DNA of 64,000 bases from Youhaiella tibetensis (lineage in GTDB: Bacteria > Pseudomonadota > Alphaproteobacteria > Rhizobiales > Devosiaceae): the NCBI RefSeq assembly GCF_008000755.1, contig NZ_CP041690.1, positions 1-64,000 on the forward strand, given 5' to 3'. The notes beneath the pieces were generated by a model. That model did no database searches. It saw only the letters and a list, made by a program, of their open reading frames with translations, and was not told where the DNA came from. The position numbers were made by a program, and so were the translations under genes. Below are positions 37,207 through 46,133 of the stretch, one piece after another. Position 1 is the first letter of the stretch. Each line of letters starts with the position of its first letter.

Positions 37207-38631
37207 TTAGCGCGCGATGCGCACGGTCTGGACCTGCATGTATTCTTCCAGCCCCCAATGACCGAATTCGACGCCGATGCCTGACTGCTTGGCGCCGCCG
37301 AACGGGGCTGCCGGGGAGATCGATGAGTGGTCGTTGACCCAGGCGGTGCCGCAATCGAGGCGCCGGGCCAGGGCTTCGGCACGCTTGATGTCGCTCGACC
37401 AGATCGATCCGCCCAGCCCGTTTTCGCTGGCATTGGCGCGCGCCAGGGCATCCTCGACATCGCTGTAGCGGATGATGGGGAGGATCGGGCCGAATTGCTC
37501 CTCATCCACGATGCGCATGCCGTCGCTGACTTCGGTGACCACGGTCAGCGGGAAGAAATAGCCCTTCTCCCCGTTCGCGGCGCCACCGGCGAGGAACTTG
37601 CCGCCCTGGGCCCGGGCATCGTCGGCCAGTTCGCGCACGAGGTCGAACTGCGCCTTGTTCTGGAGCGGCCCGAACTGGCTCTCAGGATCGCTCGCCGGGC
37701 CCACACGGGCGGCGCGCGCCAGCGCGGCCAGCTTCTCGGCCAGGGCGTCATGGAGGCTTTCGTGCACATAGAGGCGCTTGAGCGCCGCGCAGGTCTGCCC
37801 GGAATTGCCGAAGGACTTCGCAAAGATCACCGGGGCGATGGCATCGACATCGGCATCGGGCAGCACGATGGCCGCGTCGTTCCCACCCAACTCGAGCGTC
37901 AGGCGCTTGAGCGTGTTGGCGGCGTTGGACATGATGTTGCGGCCCGTCGGGGTCGAGCCGGTGAAGACGACCTTGTCGATGCCCGGATGGCCGGTCATGG
38001 CGCGGCCGAGCCCGCCTTCCCCCGTCACCGAATTGAGGACGCCGGGGGGCAGGTGGGCGTTGGCCAGTTCCACCAGCCGCAGGGTCGAGAGCGGGGTGAA
38101 GGAAGAGGGTTTGACCACCACGCAATTGCCGGCCATGAGCGCGGGCATGATGTGCCAGGTGGCGATCAGCACCGGATGGTTCCAGGGCGTGATCGAAGCG
38201 ACGACGCCCAGGGGTTTGCGATGCACCTCGATGCGCAGCTTGTCGTCGTCCTGGATGACCTCGACGGGCGGGCGCAGGGCGGCGGTGGCGCGCATCCAGC
38301 CGATGGCGGCGCCGATTTCGCCCAGGGCGCTGGCGCGGGGCTTGCCCTGCTCGCTCGAAAGCAGGACGGCCAGCGCCTCCTTGTCTGCCTCGACCGCGTC
38401 CGCGATGCGGTTGAGCCGCTCGGCGCGCTCATCGAGCGATGCGGCCGCCCAGGCCGGGAACGCGCGGCGCGCCGCCGCAACCGCGGCATCCAGATGCGCC
38501 GGGGTGGCGGCCGGGCAGCGCGCGAAGGGCTCGCCGCGTGCCGGGTCGATCACCTCGAAGGTCTCGGCGATGGCGACCTTCTCGCCATCGATGATCACCG
38601 ATTGAGCCTCGTCCAATTTCGTCTCCTCCAA
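37207..38631 (-). CDS. Aldehyde dehydrogenase family protein
   Basis: 474-residue NAD(P)-dependent dehydrogenase. Catalytic Cys in NSGQTCAALKRLYV, general-base Glu in LELGGNDAAIV, cofactor site TPWNHPVL and FTGSTPTGR, and the C-terminal EEQFGPILP. Substrate not clear; the 'GQTCAALKR' variant is seen in benzaldehyde- or betaine-type subgroups, not decisive. It lies 11 bp downstream of the fused ABC ATPase gene and is the last member of that operon, so the aldehyde probably comes from the transported compound. Confidence 0.88.
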   Translation of the reverse strand: MEETKLDEAQSVIIDGEKVAIAETFEVIDPARGEPFARCPAATPAHLDAAVAAARRAFPAWAAASLDERAERLNRIADAVEADKEALAVLLSSEQGKPRASALGEIGAAIGWMRATAALRPPVEVIQDDDKLRIEVHRKPLGVVASITPWNHPVLIATWHIMPALMAGNCVVVKPSSFTPLSTLRLVELANAHLPPGVLNSVTGEGGLGRAMTGHPGIDKVVFTGSTPTGRNIMSNAANTLKRLTLELGGNDAAIVLPDADVDAIAPVIFAKSFGNSGQTCAALKRLYVHESLHDALAEKLAALARAARVGPASDPESQFGPLQNKAQFDLVRELADDARAQGGKFLAGGAANGEKGYFFPLTVVTEVSDGMRIVDEEQFGPILPIIRYSDVEDALARANASENGLGGSIWSSDIKRAEALARRLDCGTAWVNDHSSISPAAPFGGAKQSGIGVEFGHWGLEEYMQVQTVRIAR

Positions 38632-38642
38632 CAGTCTTGCCG

Positions 38643-40235
38643 TCAGCCGGCGGCGCGCGAGACGCCGTCGAGCCAGCCTTCGCGCAATTGCGGCACGGCG
38701 CCGATGAGCCGGCGCGTATAGTCCGATTGCGGGGTTTCGAAAACCGCGCGGGTCGGCCCGTATTCGAGTATCTGCCCCGATTGCATCACCGCCGTCTCGT
38801 GCGAGAAACGCAGCGCCAGCCCCAGATTATGGGTGATGAAGAGAATGCTCAGCGCTTCCTCTTCGATGAGCTTGGTCAGCAGGCGTATGATGCTCTCCTC
38901 GACCAGGGGGTCGAGCGCCGAGGTGATCTCGTCGCAGATGAGGATGTCGGGCTTTGCCGCGAGCGAACGCGCGATGCAGATGCGCTGTTTCTGGCCGCCC
39001 GACAGCGAGGCCGGATAGCGGTCGAGATAGTCCGCCGGCAGCTCGATGGCCTCCATCAGCTCCCTTAGCCGCGCGTCGGCGGCGGCGCCCTTGATGCCGT
39101 GGAAGAAGGCCAGCGGCCGGCCGACGATCTCGCGGATGGTCTGCCGCCCGTTGAGGGCCAGATCGGGCAATTGGTGGATGTACTGGACGAGGCGCCGCTG
39201 ATCGAAGGTGCGACGTTCAACGAGCGGGGCCAGGGTTTCCCCGCGCATGCGTACCGCGCCGGTGCGCACCGGCTGCAGGCCGGCGATGGCGCGGGCGAGC
39301 GTGGTCTTGCCGCTGCCTGATTCCCCCACCAGCGCCAGGACCGAACCGGCCCCGAGCGCGATCGAGGCGTCCTTGACCGCCGTGAGCGCGCCGTAGCCCA
39401 CATCGACATGGGAGACCTCGAGCAGCGTCTGGGCATTGTCGTTGCCCGCCGCATAGGTGCCTTCGCCCTGGTTGGCGACGAGCCGCTGGGCGTACTCGGT
39501 CTGCGGGTTGTCGACCAGCTGCCGGGTCGGGCCCTGTTCGACCATCCTGCCGTTGCGCATCACCACGATGCGGTCCGCCATCTGCGAGACCACCGCCAGG
39601 TCGTGGGAGATGTAGAGCGCGGCGCAGTTATGCGTGCGCGTCACCTTGCGGATGAGGCGCAACACCTCGATCTGGGTGGTGACGTCGAGGGCGGTCGTCG
39701 GCTCGTCGAAGATGATAAGGTCGGGCTGGTTGATCAGCGCCATGGCGATCATGGCGCGCTGGAGCTGGCCGCCCGAAACCTGGTGCGGATAGCGCCGCCC
39801 GAAGTTTTCGGGATCGGGGAGCTGCAACTCCTCGAAAAGCGCGGCCGCCATGCGGTGGCGTTCGGCGCGGCTGAGATGCCCGCGCATCGCCGGCACTTCG
39901 GTCACCTGGTCCTCGAGCCGGTAGAACGGATTGAAAGCGGCCGCCGCGCTCTGGGCCACATAGGCGGCCTTGGTGCGTCGCACCGTATCGAGGCCGGCCG
40001 CGTCGAGTTCGAGCAGCGACTGCCCGCTCAGCGTGATCGAGCCCCCGGTCGGCTGGCAGCCGGAGCGGAAGAGGGCGATGGCGCCCAGCGCCAGCGTGCT
40101 CTTGCCGGCCCCCGATTCCCCGATGAGCCCGAGCACCTCGCCGCGGTCGACATGGATCGAGACGTCGTCGAGCAGCAGGTTCGGACCCGCTTCGACCTTG
40201 AGATTGCTGATGGTCAGAACGCGCGTATCGGTCAT
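38643..40235 (-). CDS. Fused double-ATPase of a peptide/opine-type ABC importer (DppD-DppF)
   Basis: 530 residues with two complete nucleotide-binding domains. First: Walker [14 protein letters not shown], signature [11 protein letters not shown], Walker [13 protein letters not shown]. Second: [37 protein letters not shown]. So one polypeptide provides both ATPases that Dpp/Opp systems normally make separately. The ATG at 40235 overlaps the permease stop by 4 bp, which fixes the start; a much longer frame upstream belongs to the permease gene in another phase. Confidence 0.9.
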   Translation of the reverse strand: MTDTRVLTISNLKVEAGPNLLLDDVSIHVDRGEVLGLIGESGAGKSTLALGAIALFRSGCQPTGGSITLSGQSLLELDAAGLDTVRRTKAAYVAQSAAAAFNPFYRLEDQVTEVPAMRGHLSRAERHRMAAALFEELQLPDPENFGRRYPHQVSGGQLQRAMIAMALINQPDLIIFDEPTTALDVTTQIEVLRLIRKVTRTHNCAALYISHDLAVVSQMADRIVVMRNGRMVEQGPTRQLVDNPQTEYAQRLVANQGEGTYAAGNDNAQTLLEVSHVDVGYGALTAVKDASIALGAGSVLALVGESGSGKTTLARAIAGLQPVRTGAVRMRGETLAPLVERRTFDQRRLVQYIHQLPDLALNGRQTIREIVGRPLAFFHGIKGAAADARLRELMEAIELPADYLDRYPASLSGGQKQRICIARSLAAKPDILICDEITSALDPLVEESIIRLLTKLIEEEALSILFITHNLGLALRFSHETAVMQSGQILEYGPTRAVFETPQSDYTRRLIGAVPQLREGWLDGVSRAAG

Positions 40236-41041
40236 CTTGCCTCCGGTCGGTCCGAGTAGCGCCCGACGAGCCAGTCGACGACGCCGTTGACGCTCAGGCA
40301 GAAGGCGGCGATGCACATGGCCGGCACCAGCGGCGTCCAGCGCCCCGCCGCCAGGGCGAGGGCGTTCTCGCGCACCAGTCCGCCCAGGTCCGCCGCCGGC
40401 GGCTGGATGCCGATGCCCAGGAAGCTGAGCGAGGAGATGAAGAGGGCCGCCGAGGACAGGCCAAGCCCGAACTGGGCCAGCAGCGAGGGGATCATGTTGG
40501 GCAGGATCTCGCGGAAGAGATACCAGGAAAGTCCCTCCCCGCGCAGGCGCGCCACCTCGACATATTCCATGGCCGCCAGGTCGCCGGCGATGGGCCGGGT
40601 GACGCGGAAATAGGTGCTCGACTGCAGCACCGCCATGGTGGCGATCAGGGTATAGAGCGACACCCCGCTGATGGCGAGGATGATCAGCGCGAAGATGATC
40701 TGGGGCACCGACATCAGGATGTCGACGGCGCGCCCGATCACGATGTCCACCCAGCCCTTGTTGAGGGCCGCGATCATGGCCAGCGTCACCCCGATCGCAC
40801 CGGCCAGCGAGGTGGCGACGATGGTGACGAGGAAGGTGTAGCGCATGCCGAAGAGGATGCGCGAGAAGAGGTCGCGCCCGAGCCCGTCGGAGCCGAGCAG
40901 GCCCGCTTCGCCGGGCGGCTGGAAGGCGGTGAACACCATCTCGTTGGGCGGATAGGCTGCAAGCAGCGGGGCGAAGATGGCGCCCAGCGCCATCAGCACC
41001 AGCACGCCGATCGAGATGAAAAGGGTAAGCTTGCTCCACAT
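40232..41041 (-). CDS. ABC transporter permease, DppC/OppC type
   Basis: 269-residue inner-membrane permease. N-terminal OppC-type helix, LLGSDGLGRDLFSRILFGMRYTF block and the EAA loop VEVARLRGEGLSWYLFREILPNMI that docks on the ATPase. About six helices. Start overlaps nothing; the DppB-like gene ends 3 bp upstream, so the two are coupled. Confidence 0.9.
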   Translation of the reverse strand: MWSKLTLFISIGVLVLMALGAIFAPLLAAYPPNEMVFTAFQPPGEAGLLGSDGLGRDLFSRILFGMRYTFLVTIVATSLAGAIGVTLAMIAALNKGWVDIVIGRAVDILMSVPQIIFALIILAISGVSLYTLIATMAVLQSSTYFRVTRPIAGDLAAMEYVEVARLRGEGLSWYLFREILPNMIPSLLAQFGLGLSSAALFISSLSFLGIGIQPPAADLGGLVRENALALAAGRWTPLVPAMCIAAFCLSVNGVVDWLVGRYSDRPEAR

Positions 41042-41044
41042 GGC

Positions 41045-42025
41045 TCAGTTCCCCTTCCTGGGCAGGCGCTGGCGCGGATTGATCAGCATGGCCAGCAGGT
41101 CGGCGAGGAAATTGAGCGCCACGAAGATGGTCGAGAACAGCACGCCGCAGGCCTGGACGATGGGGATGTCGCGATAGGCGACGGCATCGACCATGAGCTT
41201 GCCCATGCCCGGATAGTTGAACACCGCCTCGATCACCACCACGTCCACGATCATGTAGGCCACGCTCATCATGCAGATCGAGACGATGGGCGAGAGGGCG
41301 TTGGGGAGGGCATGCCGGAAGAAGATGGTGTTGCGCGGGATGCCCTTGGTCTGGGCCATCATGATGTAGTCCGTGCTCATTACGCCCAGCACCGCCGCGC
41401 GCGTGAGCTTGATGATATGGGCCTGGGCGACGAGCACCAGGGTCAGCACCGGCAGCGCCAGCGCGATCATCCAGGCGGTCAGGCTCGAGCTGGCGCGCAC
41501 CATCGAGAGCGAGGGCAGGATGCCCAGCTGCACCGCGAAGATGAAGACCACCAGATACCCGATCAGAAACGAGGGCATCGACAGAAAGAGCGAGGAAACC
41601 GATCCGATCACCGTGTCGGCGACCTTGCCGCGATGCATGGCGGCGACGAGGCCGATGCCGACCGCGAGCGGCACCACGATGACGGCGGCCGAGGACGCCA
41701 GGATCAGCGAATTGACGAGGCGCGGGGCGAGCAGGCTCGTGACCTGCTGCCCGTTCGAGAGCGAGGTGCCGAAATCTCCCTGCAGGGCGTTGCCCAGCCA
41801 GGCGAGGTAGCGCAGCACCAGCGGGCGATCGAGCCCGAGGACCTCGCGCAGGGCAAGGACGGTTTCCGGGGTGGCGTTCTGCCCGAGCAACGCGTTGGCC
41901 GCGTCACCGGGCAGAAGCGCCGTGCCCAGGAAAACCAGGATCGATATGAAGAAGATCGACACGAGGCCTGAAGCCAATCTGGCCAAGACAAACGAACGAA
42001 CTGGACTATTGGCGAAGGCACTCAT
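41045..42025 (-). CDS. ABC transporter permease, DppB/OppB type
   Basis: 326-residue permease with first helix FVLARLASGLVSIFFISILVFL, the DppB block LPGDAANALLGQNAT, LGLDRPLVLRYLAWLGNALQGDFGTSL and EAA loop MAQTKGIPRNTIFFRHALPNAL. Second gene of the transporter operon, 21 bp after the binding-protein gene. Confidence 0.92.
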   Translation of the reverse strand: MSAFANSPVRSFVLARLASGLVSIFFISILVFLGTALLPGDAANALLGQNATPETVLALREVLGLDRPLVLRYLAWLGNALQGDFGTSLSNGQQVTSLLAPRLVNSLILASSAAVIVVPLAVGIGLVAAMHRGKVADTVIGSVSSLFLSMPSFLIGYLVVFIFAVQLGILPSLSMVRASSSLTAWMIALALPVLTLVLVAQAHIIKLTRAAVLGVMSTDYIMMAQTKGIPRNTIFFRHALPNALSPIVSICMMSVAYMIVDVVVIEAVFNYPGMGKLMVDAVAYRDIPIVQACGVLFSTIFVALNFLADLLAMLINPRQRLPRKGN

Positions 42026-42046
42026 GTCGATCTGGAGCTCGAGGAC

Positions 42047-43591
42047 TCAGGAGAACCAGACGTTCTCGATAGCGCGGTAGCCGGCCATCTGCTGGGCGGA
42101 CGGCACGAAGCCGTCGATGTCCGAGCTGGTGCCGTCGACCGTGCCGGAGATGAACGGAATGATGGTCCCGCCATCCTCGCTGCAGATGCGCTGGGCTTCC
42201 TCATAGAAGGCCTTGCGCTTTTCGAGGTCCGGTTCGGCGCGGGCCGCGAGCACGGCGGCGTCGAAGTCCTTGTTGACCCACTTGCACTCGTTGTTGCCCG
42301 AGGTGGACAGGAACGCCACCGAGAGGATCGCGTCCGCGGTCGGACGGTCCGAACGGGCCGAGACGTGGAACGGGGTCTGCCCGACAATGGTCTCCCAGTA
42401 GCCGTCGGCCGGCTCGCGCTTGACCTCGATCGGGATGCCCGCCTTGTTGGCATGCTCCTGGAAGATCACCGCCATATCCACGGCGCGTGAGGAGATGGCC
42501 TCGGACGTCTGGAGCACCAGCGGGCCGCTGTAGCCGACGCTGTCGAACAGCTCCTTGGCGCGCTTGGGATCGTAGACGTGCTGGGGGACGTCCTTGGAAT
42601 ACATCGGGTCGCTCGGGGCCACCGGATGGTCATTGCCCAGGGCGCCGACGGTGGGGGAGACGCGGCGGATCATGTCTTCGCGGTCGATGGCCAGCTTGAG
42701 GGCCAGGCGCATGTTCGGGTTGTCGAACGGGGCCATGTCGGTGCGCATGTTAAAGCAGATGAAGCCGCGCCCGGGGTTCGAGTAGATCTTCAGGTTCGGC
42801 ATCTGGCTCAGGAGCGGCGCGGTGCGCTCGTCGAGCAGCGTCGCCACGTTGATCTGGCCGGACTGGAAGGCGCTGTTGAGCGCGGAAGGATCGTTGACGG
42901 CGAGGTATTCGACGCTATCGACCCAGGCCGCGTCCTTGCGGAAGTAGTTCTCGTTGCGCTCGGCCTCGAGCACTTCGCCCGGGGCGAAGCGGGTGACCTT
43001 GTAGGGGCCGGTGCCGACGCCGTCACGGCCGTCCGAGCCCTCCGGGATGATGCCGAGCGGGAACCCGCTCAGGATCGCCGGGAACACGTAGTTGGCTTCG
43101 GGCATCTCGATGATGACGCGGTTGGGGCCATCGGCGCGGATGCCGGCCAGGCCCGAGATGACGCTGCGCACGTTCGAGCGCGAATCCTCGGCGGCATGGC
43201 GCTGGAGCGAATAGACCACGTCCGCGCTGGTCAGCGTCTTGCCGTTATGGAAGGTCACGTCCTGCTCCAGATCGAAGATCCAGGACTTGCCGTCCGCGGA
43301 GGCTTCCCAGCTCTTGGCCAGGGCCGGGCGCAGTTCCATGCCCAGGCCGTGCACTTCGACCAGGCCGTTATAGGGGATGCCCGAAATCACCGACGTATAG
43401 GCCGATCCGAACGTGCGCGGATCGAGCGAGTCGCCGGTCGAGGCGCCGCCGCTGGCAACCACCAGGTGGCCACCGCGCTTGGGCGCGCCGCCCTGTGCCC
43501 GGGCCCCGCCCATCGGCAGGGCGGCCATCAGGCCCGACGCGGCCGAAATCTTGAGCAGACTTCTCCTGGAAATCTTGAATGGGCTCGACAT
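42047..43591 (-). CDS. ABC transporter substrate-binding protein, family 5 (peptide/nickel/opine type), Tat-exported
   Basis: 514-residue SBP_bac_5 protein. Signal peptide with twin-arginine motif KISRRSLLKISAASGLMAALP, cleavage near ARAQ. Family block SWEASADGKSWIFDLEQDVTFHNGKTLTSADVVYSLQRH. Start ATG 43591 has GGGAGAAGGA upstream. Ligand uncertain: family 5 covers peptides, opines, nickel chelates and plant-derived glycosides. The location between a GntR gene and next to an aromatic operon suggests a possible aromatic or conjugated substrate, which is inference only. Confidence 0.9.
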   Translation of the reverse strand: MSSPFKISRRSLLKISAASGLMAALPMGGARAQGGAPKRGGHLVVASGGASTGDSLDPRTFGSAYTSVISGIPYNGLVEVHGLGMELRPALAKSWEASADGKSWIFDLEQDVTFHNGKTLTSADVVYSLQRHAAEDSRSNVRSVISGLAGIRADGPNRVIIEMPEANYVFPAILSGFPLGIIPEGSDGRDGVGTGPYKVTRFAPGEVLEAERNENYFRKDAAWVDSVEYLAVNDPSALNSAFQSGQINVATLLDERTAPLLSQMPNLKIYSNPGRGFICFNMRTDMAPFDNPNMRLALKLAIDREDMIRRVSPTVGALGNDHPVAPSDPMYSKDVPQHVYDPKRAKELFDSVGYSGPLVLQTSEAISSRAVDMAVIFQEHANKAGIPIEVKREPADGYWETIVGQTPFHVSARSDRPTADAILSVAFLSTSGNNECKWVNKDFDAAVLAARAEPDLEKRKAFYEEAQRICSEDGGTIIPFISGTVDGTSSDIDGFVPSAQQMAGYRAIENVWFS

Positions 43592-43742
43592 AAGTTCCTT
43601 CTCCCTTGTCGACCTGTACCGCCAGCTCCTCAATTGTGGCGTTTGACAGGCATTTCATCGCGCAACCCGACCGGCAGCGCTCGAAGGTGTTCAAACCTCC
43701 GCGCGTGTTCCACCCTCTGCCAGGTTCCGAATTCCTCCGCCG

Positions 43743-44513
43743 CTAGCGGTTCGCCAGTTCGCCGAGCTGGCGAGACCTGATGAACTGCAAGCGTCCGTAA
43801 ACCAGATTGCGCGCCGCGTCCGGGTCGCGCGCCTCGATACAGGCGATCAGCGCGCGTTGGAACGCCATGGCGCGCTGCGCCACCTCGGGCGAGGACGAGC
43901 CGCGCACATAGAGCGGCATCAGCACATGACTGAGCGCCCGGAACTGGGCGATCAGCACCCGGTTGTGCGAAGCGGCGACCACGCTCCCGTGAAAGTTAAT
44001 CGCGGCCCAGGTGAACTCCTCGGGATTGTCCACCAGCCCCTCGACCTCGGCCAGCGCGCCGCGCAGCATGGCGATGTCGTCCTCGTCCGCGTTGCTGGCC
44101 GCCAGGCCAGCGGCCATCACCTCGATGGCCATCTGACTGTCGAGCACTTCCTCGGCGTCGATCCCGATGAGCTTGAGCTGGATGGCCAGCGTCTCGGCCA
44201 GGCGGTCCGAATTGCCCTCGGCCACGAAGATCCCGCCCTTGATGCCCACGCGGATGTCGATGACGCCCGAGGCATGAAGCGAACGCAGCGCGTCGCGCAT
44301 GGTCATGCGGCTCACGCCGAACTGGAGGGCCAGCGAGGCCTCCGAACCCAGGCGCTCGCCCGGGGTCAGGCGACCGGCAAAGAGCGCCGCCCGCAGTTGG
44401 TTGATCACCTGGGCCGAGAGCGTGCCCTGCTTGCTCGAGGACCACAGCCGCGGCTCGGCTGGACCGAGGATCTGGCCCGTCTCGTCTTTTTCGGCATCCG
44501 GCGCTTTATGCAT
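43743..44513 (-). CDS. GntR-family (FadR subgroup) transcriptional regulator
   Basis: 256 residues. N-terminal winged helix: LSAQVINQLRAALFAGRLTPGERLGSEASLALQFGVSRMTMRDALRSLHASGVI. C-terminal all-helical FCD domain with metal-binding histidines (NFHGSVVAASHN). It lies between the ABC importer operon (same strand, 151 bp ahead) and the divergent aromatic operon, and probably controls one or both through the repeats at 44528-44560. Confidence 0.9.
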   Translation of the reverse strand: MHKAPDAEKDETGQILGPAEPRLWSSSKQGTLSAQVINQLRAALFAGRLTPGERLGSEASLALQFGVSRMTMRDALRSLHASGVIDIRVGIKGGIFVAEGNSDRLAETLAIQLKLIGIDAEEVLDSQMAIEVMAAGLAASNADEDDIAMLRGALAEVEGLVDNPEEFTWAAINFHGSVVAASHNRVLIAQFRALSHVLMPLYVRGSSSPEVAQRAMAFQRALIACIEARDPDAARNLVYGRLQFIRSRQLGELANR

Positions 44514-44527
44514 GTGAGCCTGCTTTT

Positions 44528-44560
44528 GATAGCATGTTTAGGGAATAGATAACATGTTAA
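44528..44560. promoter_or_regulatory. Two operator-like repeats spaced 20 bp, GntR / aromatic operon control region
   Basis: GATAGCATGTTTA (44528-44540) and GATAACATGTTAA (44548-44560) are direct copies exactly 20 bp apart, i.e. on the same face of the helix. The second includes the perfect palindrome TAACATGTTA (44550-44559). They lie 15-47 bp upstream of the gntR start within a 169-bp AT-rich divergent gap. Autoregulatory binding by the GntR protein is the simplest reading. Confidence 0.5.
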
Positions 44561-44682
44561 GTATCATTTCAAGCCCAAAAATCGCCCATCTGAGCCCGAT
44601 TTTTTCCAAACTATCATATCTTTTCAAAAATCGGAGCGATAACTTTCCTCACCCAGGCATTTTCCAGCCACTCGAGTGAACG

Positions 44683-46122
44683 ATGACCAACAAGGATCAA
44701 ATGGACCGCGTCCTGCGGATCGGCCCGGAGCGCATCGGCGCCGCGGACCGTGAGGCGCTCGCGCTCGTCAATCCGGCCAACGGGCAGACCGTGGGGCAAA
44801 TCCCCGTCGCCACCACCGCCGATCTCGATGACGCGCTGGCCGCAGCCGACATGGCGTTCAAATCCTGGCGCAAGGTCTCCGCCTATGATCGCGCCGCCAT
44901 TCTCCATCGCGCCGCCGCGCTCCTGCGCGAAAGGGCGCAGTCCATCGCCCATTTCATGACCCTCGAGCAGGGCAAGCCGGTCGCCGACTCGGTGCTCGAG
45001 GTCAACGGCGCCGCCGACATCTTCGATTGGTTCGCCGAAGAGGGCCGGCGCGCCTATGGGCGCATCATTCCGGCGCGCACGCCCGGCGTGCGCAACATGG
45101 TCTTCCGCGAGCCGATCGGCCCGGTGGCGCTCTTCACGCCCTGGAACTTCCCGGTCACCATTCCGGCGCGCAAGATCGCCGCGGCCCTCGCCGCCGGCTG
45201 TTCGTGCATCGCCAAGCCGGCCGAGGAAACCCCCTCGCCGACCCTGGCCATTGCCCAGGCGCTCGCCGACGCGGGACTGCCCGACGGCGTGCTCAACATC
45301 GTCATGGGCGTGCCAGACGACATCTCGACCCACCTCATCGCGTCCCCGGTGATCCGCAAGATCTCCTTCACCGGCTCGACCCGGGTCGGCAAGCACCTTG
45401 CCGGACTCGCGGCGGCGGGCGTCAAGCCGGCGACGCTCGAGCTGGGCGGGCACGCGCCCACCATCGTCTTTGCCGATGCCGATATCGAGAAGGCCGCCAC
45501 CATGACGGCGCGCTCGAAATACCGCAATGCCGGCCAGATCTGCATCGCGCCCACGCGCTTCTACCTCCACGATTCCATCCATGACCGCTTCGTCGCCCGC
45601 TTCCGCGAGGTCGCCGCTTCGCTGCGCGTCGGGGACGGGCTCGACCCCGCCACCCAGATGGGTCCGCTCGCCAATGTGCGCCGCATCGGGGCCATGGAGG
45701 AGCTGGTCGCCGATGCCCGCGGCGCCGGCGCCGGGCTCGAGCTGGGCGGGGAGCGCCTGGGGAACCAGGGCTATTTCTGGCAGCCCACCATCCTCACCGA
45801 TGTCCCCAACCAGGCCCGCATCATGAACGAGGAGCCCTTCGGCCCCGTGGCCGTGACGCACCGCTTCAGCGGGTTCGACGAGGTCGTGGAACAAGCCAAC
45901 CGCCTGCCCTTCGGGCTGTCCGCCTACGCCTTCACCAGCGATGGCGCCACGGCGGCACGGATCGGGGAGGCACTGGAATCCGGGATGGTCGGGGTCAACC
46001 ACATGGTCCTCACCACGCCCGAAACCCCGTTCGGCGGGGTCAAGGAGAGCGGCTACGGGTCCGAAGGCGGATCCGAGGGCCTGGACAGCTACCTGGTCAC
46101 CAAGTTCGTGACCCAGGGTTGA
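44683..46122 (+). CDS. Aldehyde dehydrogenase, succinate-semialdehyde dehydrogenase-like
   Basis: 479 residues, first gene of the aromatic operon. Catalytic Cys in YRNAGQICIAPTRFYL, Glu in LELGGHAPTIV, cofactor site FTPWNFPVTIPARK and FTGSTRVGK, and terminal EEPFGPVA. Closest in feel to GabD-type enzymes, but in this context an aromatic or ring-fission aldehyde is as likely; for example hydroxybenzaldehyde or vanillin oxidation. Amidohydrolase gene follows by 11 bp. Confidence 0.87.
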   Translation: MTNKDQMDRVLRIGPERIGAADREALALVNPANGQTVGQIPVATTADLDDALAAADMAFKSWRKVSAYDRAAILHRAAALLRERAQSIAHFMTLEQGKPVADSVLEVNGAADIFDWFAEEGRRAYGRIIPARTPGVRNMVFREPIGPVALFTPWNFPVTIPARKIAAALAAGCSCIAKPAEETPSPTLAIAQALADAGLPDGVLNIVMGVPDDISTHLIASPVIRKISFTGSTRVGKHLAGLAAAGVKPATLELGGHAPTIVFADADIEKAATMTARSKYRNAGQICIAPTRFYLHDSIHDRFVARFREVAASLRVGDGLDPATQMGPLANVRRIGAMEELVADARGAGAGLELGGERLGNQGYFWQPTILTDVPNQARIMNEEPFGPVAVTHRFSGFDEVVEQANRLPFGLSAYAFTSDGATAARIGEALESGMVGVNHMVLTTPETPFGGVKESGYGSEGGSEGLDSYLVTKFVTQG

Positions 46123-46133
46123 GGCGTAACGAG

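Noticed and set aside
34739-37354. Long minus-strand frame opposite the chemoreceptor gene
   Set aside because: Antisense shadow of the chemoreceptor; composition and lack of ribosome site argue against it.
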